Positions 61,339-64,000 of a stretch of 64,000 nucleotides of DNA are shown piece by piece. How positions within the stretch are numbered: the first letter of the stretch is position 1; the number at the start of each line of letters is the position of its first letter. The notes beneath the pieces were generated by a model. That model was not told where the DNA came from, did not search any database, and saw nothing but the letters and a program-made list of their open reading frames with translations. Where the stretch lies: contig JANNVK010000223.1 in the NCBI GenBank assembly GCA_031414415.1, forward strand, positions 1 through 64,000, written 5' to 3'. Origin of the DNA: JANNVK01 sp031414415. GTDB lineage: Bacteria > Acidobacteriota > Blastocatellia > Pyrinomonadales > Pyrinomonadaceae. The translations under genes were made by a program, and so were the position numbers.

Positions 61339-61616
61339 CACTTAAGTCCAATCGGCATAATATCATCAACACTTCCGTGCGGACGTGGAATTACATGAAC
61401 CGAAACGAGTTCCCCAACTCTTCTTGCGGCTGCGGCACCAGCATCTGTCGCAGCTTTAACCGCCGCAACATCGCCGCGAACGATCGCTGTCACAAATCCG
61501 GCACCAATTTTTTCGTAGCCGACCAAATTTACATTTGCAGCTTTAACCATCGCGTCTGCCGCTTCGATCATCGCGACAAGTCCTTTACACTCAACCATTC
61601 CCAATGCTTCTTGCAT
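61338..61616 (-). CDS. BMC hexameric shell protein (BMC-H)
   Basis: A 92-aa protein made of one BMC domain, the CcmK/PduA/EutM type whose hexamers tile microcompartment facets. EALGMVECKGLVAMIEAADAMVKAANV at the N-terminus, VGYEKIGAGFVTAIVRGDVAAVKAATDAG in the middle and the C-terminal VSVHVIPRPH are canonical. It is the only hexamer gene in the operon and is first in it, with TTAGGAGA ahead of the ATG. No enzyme core gene is linked. Confidence 0.95.
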   Translation of the reverse strand: MQEALGMVECKGLVAMIEAADAMVKAANVNLVGYEKIGAGFVTAIVRGDVAAVKAATDAGAAAARRVGELVSVHVIPRPHGSVDDIMPIGLK

Positions 61617-61704
61617 TTTGTTTCTCCTAAAACTAACTTTGAGACAATCCTAACAGAATTTACTTAGAATATCTAAATTTCGTTTTCCTCTTTATCATTT
61701 TTTG

Positions 61705-62463
61705 CTAATTTGTGCCTTCAATATTTCTGACATCTCCTATTACAAAAGTGTGCTTTCCTTTGTCTGCAATTTTTGTGATTGTTTCCATAAATTGCATAAA
61801 TCTAATATTGTCGTCACCTTTCATCAATTCAGACGCATTTTTCAATGCCCGCGAGACTGCAACTTGGGTTCGGGCGTTTTCCAAATCAGCTTTCGCACGA
61901 ATTTTTGATTCGAGCTGTTTTGCAAATAAATCTTGAATTTGTTTCGGAAATGTTAAGTCTTTTATCAACATTCGCGAAATCTCAATGCCGTATTCATTCA
62001 ATTCGGCGGATAATTCAGTGGGAATTTCAGGTAAAATATCGTTTCGTTTTTCATTCAAATCTTCACTTTCTATTTCGGATATTATCCTTCGAAAATAAAC
62101 TTGCGACAGATTGTGGATTAATTGCTCTGCATTGTAAAAAACATTGTAAGGAATCGAAAAAACATCAATTTTTTCGATAAATTTATCCGCGTTACCAATT
62201 TTATATTCGACAAAATACGAAAATCGCAAAGCAACGTTATCTTTCGTTAAAACTTCCTGATTGAGAATTGTTTGAATCCGCGATGCGAGCGATAAAGACA
62301 ACAGACTCAATTCTTTAGAGAAATCAGAATATTTATAAATACCAGGCTGTAGCTTTTCCAAAAGTCGGTTTTTTTGATACAAAAAACCAATCTCATTTGG
62401 TAAAACCGAGTATTGAACTCGCCAAAAGCTCTTTCGTAATTCTTTTTGATCTGTTTGAAACAT
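61705..62463 (-). CDS. SPFH-domain (slipin/band 7-like) protein
   Basis: A 252-aa protein with an SPFH/band-7 domain: VLPNEIGFLYQKNRLLEKLQPGIYKY near residue 19, VALRFSYFVEYKIGNADKF in the middle, and the later YGIEISRMLIKDLTFPKQIQDLFAKQLESKIRAKADLENARTQ helix. Unlike most stomatin/slipin proteins it shows no N-terminal membrane helix, so it may be peripheral or soluble. The BMC-H gene starts 89 nt downstream on the same strand with no clear terminator between, so this protein may be co-expressed with the shell operon. Confidence 0.8.
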   Translation of the reverse strand: MFQTDQKELRKSFWRVQYSVLPNEIGFLYQKNRLLEKLQPGIYKYSDFSKELSLLSLSLASRIQTILNQEVLTKDNVALRFSYFVEYKIGNADKFIEKIDVFSIPYNVFYNAEQLIHNLSQVYFRRIISEIESEDLNEKRNDILPEIPTELSAELNEYGIEISRMLIKDLTFPKQIQDLFAKQLESKIRAKADLENARTQVAVSRALKNASELMKGDDNIRFMQFMETITKIADKGKHTFVIGDVRNIEGTN

Positions 62464-62631
62464 TGTGCTTGAATATATAGTTGTTTTTGGAAAAAGAACA
62501 TCAAAAGTCGGGGAAAATCAATTAAGTTTTTCAACGGTATCCTTGATTTTGCAAACCGATTTTCAATTCGCCAAAGCCGTTCTTTTTCCGCCAACGTTTA
62601 AAGGCAATTTTCCAGATTGCTGATTGTAACC

Positions 62632-62708
62632 ACTACAAACGAGGAGTCGAACCTCTTGGGAAAATGCTCCGCAATGCTCTGTAAGTTTACAATTTCCCAG
62701 TTTTACAG
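62632..62708 (-). ncRNA. Possible tRNA-like structured RNA in the dapF-SPFH gap
   Basis: On the minus strand a 7-bp end helix (CTGTAAA with TTTGTAG, two G.U pairs), an inner TGGGAAA/TTTCCCA helix and a T-arm-like AGAGG-TTCGACT-CCTCG stretch can form. There is no clear anticodon arm or CCA end, so it is not a normal tRNA. A promoter-like pair lies just upstream. The rest of the 377-nt gap shows nothing else. Confidence 0.3.
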
Positions 62709-62743
62709 ATGGCAGTTAGACGCATTTTATACTATTTTCAAGT

Positions 62744-62772
62744 TTATTAAAATCTCGAAATTTCGTTTGCAA
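62744..62772 (-). promoter_or_regulatory. Promoter-like pair upstream of the tRNA-like element and SPFH gene
   Basis: On the minus strand TTGCAA (62767-62772) and TAATAA (62744-62749) are spaced by 17 nt. It would drive the tRNA-like element and possibly the SPFH-BMC run. Confidence 0.4.
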
Positions 62773-62840
62773 ATCCTTTAATTACAAATTTTCACGTAAA
62801 TCATAGGTGATATTCCATTACTGTAATTTATTTGAATATT

Positions 62841-63686
62841 TTAAGTTTGATATTCACCCGAAAAAACAAAGTCGGCACGCCCTTTAATCAGCATTTCATC
62901 ATCTTCACGCCAAACAATTTCTGTTATTCCGCCTTCACTCTTGACGGAAACTTTACGGTCAGTTTTATCAGTAAATGCACAGAGAATCGCGGCGGCAGTT
63001 GAGCAAGTTCCAGAAGCAGAAGTTTCTCCAGCTCCTCGTTCCCAAATTTTTATTTCGAGATTTTTTCGATCTAAAACCTTGAGAAAGATGACGTTTGTTT
63101 TTTCGGGAAATTTCTCGTGAACTTCCAACTTTTTTCCCAATTGTCGCCAATCAAACTCAAAATCTTCAACAAAAAGACAAACTACCGGATTTCCAACATT
63201 TATAGCCGACACACTAAACACTTTACCATCAACAATTACAGGTTGTTCAATAACTGATTCAAGTTGCTTGTCGCTGGCAAAAGGAATTTCGACACTCGAG
63301 AATTTTGGCTTGCCAATTTCGGCGTTGAACCAAAATGTTTTGCTGTTTTTCTCTAAAAGTTCATATTTTTTGATACCGCTGAGAGTTTTTAGACGAAGAG
63401 TTTTTTCGCTCCACAAATCTTTAAAATGTGCATAAGCAACCGCACATCGCGTTCCATTTCCGGAAAATCCGGCTTCGCTACCGTCAGGATTTATGATGCG
63501 ACACGAAAAATCTGCAACACTATCTTCTAATTTTTCGAGAATCGCAATTCCATCTGAACCAACTCCAAATGTTCGATTACAAAACTGTTTTGTAAATTCA
63601 GAAATTGACGAAACATTTTTCAATTGGTTGTTTTCAATGACAACATAATCGTTACCAAAGCCTTCAAATTTGCAAAATTTAATCAT
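62841..63686 (-). CDS. dapF: Diaminopimelate epimerase
   Basis: A 281-aa PLP-independent epimerase that converts LL- to meso-diaminopimelate for lysine and peptidoglycan. The two catalytic Cys are visible in SGNGTRCAVA near residue 77 and ETSASGTCSTAAA near 218. N-terminal KFEGFGNDYVVIEN and the NVGNPVVCLFVED stretch are typical. Its presence implies meso-DAP peptidoglycan, so a MurE ligase must be encoded outside the window. Confidence 0.95.
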   Translation of the reverse strand: MIKFCKFEGFGNDYVVIENNQLKNVSSISEFTKQFCNRTFGVGSDGIAILEKLEDSVADFSCRIINPDGSEAGFSGNGTRCAVAYAHFKDLWSEKTLRLKTLSGIKKYELLEKNSKTFWFNAEIGKPKFSSVEIPFASDKQLESVIEQPVIVDGKVFSVSAINVGNPVVCLFVEDFEFDWRQLGKKLEVHEKFPEKTNVIFLKVLDRKNLEIKIWERGAGETSASGTCSTAAAILCAFTDKTDRKVSVKSEGGITEIVWREDDEMLIKGRADFVFSGEYQT

Positions 63687-63699
63687 CTATACATTTTAT

Positions 63700-63730
63700 C
63701 GCAAAGTCGCAAAGCTGGTAAGACGCAAAG
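63700..63730. repeat. 8-nt-phased micro-repeat, inverse of the copy at 16958-16989
   Basis: CGCAAAGT, CGCAAAGC, TGGTAAGA and CGCAAAG in tandem. It lies in the 185-nt dapF-OPT divergent gap, which otherwise shows no gene. Confidence 0.6.
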
Positions 63731-63871
63731 AAAAAAATAATGTAATGAATCAAGTCTTAGATGATTTTTACGCTCTTTTCGGCTTTTACCTTGTCTGAAT
63801 TCAATAACTAAGCTAAATTAACGCTAGAAAATCAAAAACTCTTCCGTATAAAACTTTTGGAGGCATTCAGA

Positions 63872-64000
63872 ATGGCTAGTAACAATCCATTTCTTAAAAA
63901 TTTCAAATCGTATATTCCAGACCGAACGAATTTACGAGAACTTTCGATTTTGCCACTGGCAATCGGCACATTATTAGGCATCGTCTTTGGTGCTTCATCG
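63872..64000 (+). CDS. OPT-family transporter, 5' end only
   Basis: The first 43 codons of a gene that runs off the right edge. GGAGG at 63859-63863 lies 8 nt before the ATG. The visible protein has a short polar N-terminus (MASNNPFLKNFKSYIPDRTN), then LRELSILPLAIGTLLGIVFGASS. This matches the first membrane helix and GIVFGASS motif of oligopeptide transporter (OPT) family proteins, which move peptides or metal chelates. The family call rests on one short segment. Confidence 0.65.
   Translation, partial: MASNNPFLKNFKSYIPDRTNLRELSILPLAIGTLLGIVFGASS

Noticed and set aside
62307..62594. 95-aa open frame upstream of the SPFH gene
   Set aside because: It mostly overlaps the SPFH coding region in another frame and shows no protein-like features.
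62631..62710. A canonical tRNA on the minus strand
   Set aside because: The T-arm-like loop is present, but there is no proper D-arm, anticodon arm or CCA end; kept only as a low-confidence structured RNA.

Overview
The window is A+T-rich chromosomal DNA from a Gram-negative-type bacterium: it has Sec, Tat and lipoprotein signals, a division/cell-wall cluster, and diaminopimelate epimerase. The mix of families fits Acidobacteriota, most likely a Blastocatellia-like lineage: secreted DUF4331, DUF4394/FG-GAP and PhoX proteins, a PilZ protein, receiver proteins with acidic tails, EutN-type shell genes and many micro-repeats. This placement is an inference, because no rRNA or ribosomal protein gene is present. 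I found no rRNA, no convincing canonical tRNA, no CRISPR array and no complete insertion sequence.

Layout. 0.1-8.5 kb: serine hydrolase, PhoX-like protein, saccharopine-dehydrogenase-like protein, cryptochrome-DASH, aat, PilZ protein and enoyl-CoA hydratase. 8.6-16.9 kb: a very large flavin/iron-sulfur oxidoreductase that looks like a GltD-PyrK (Nfn-type) fusion, a Wzc-like tyrosine autokinase and a glycogen-debranching-type glucosidase. 17-23.1 kb: a co-oriented set of exported proteins (DUF4394/FG-GAP, DUF4331, a TPR lipoprotein, a NicO-type metal exporter), bounded by a pair of inverted double-hairpin REP-like elements. 23.3-27.7 kb: lepA followed by a small-gene island with HicAB, DUF433/DUF5615 (the toxin is frameshifted), several unknown small genes and a structured non-coding element. 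27.7-35.5 kb: MATE transporter, valS, two response regulators and pdxA.

35.6-54.6 kb is a division and cell-wall (dcw) cluster on the minus strand. In transcription order it reads rsmH, ftsL, ftsI, murF, mraY, [OLD-family nuclease], murD, [four-helix-bundle protein], ftsW, murG, [three unknown genes], murC, ftsQ (short), ftsA, ftsZ. mraZ, murE, murB and ddl are not in it. FtsL and FtsI both carry long charged tails.

55.0-64 kb: ZIP transporter, TPM-domain protein, nucleotidyltransferase-fold protein and LemA on the plus strand. A compact minus-strand bacterial-microcompartment (BMC) shell operon follows: one BMC-H hexamer protein, three different BMC-P vertex proteins, two PD-(D/E)XK-type nuclease-like proteins threaded between the vertex genes, and a small Cys-rich protein. 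No metabolosome enzyme is present. An SPFH protein and dapF lie upstream of it, and the window ends in the start of an OPT-family transporter.

The most unusual features are the enzyme-less shell operon interleaved with nuclease-fold genes and its internal inverted repeat, the dcw cluster broken by defence- or mobile-type genes, and a family of 7- and 8-nt-phased micro-repeats. The micro-repeats lie in intergenic DNA and also inside reading frames such as valS, the ends of murD and its neighbour, and the Cys-rich BMC gene.
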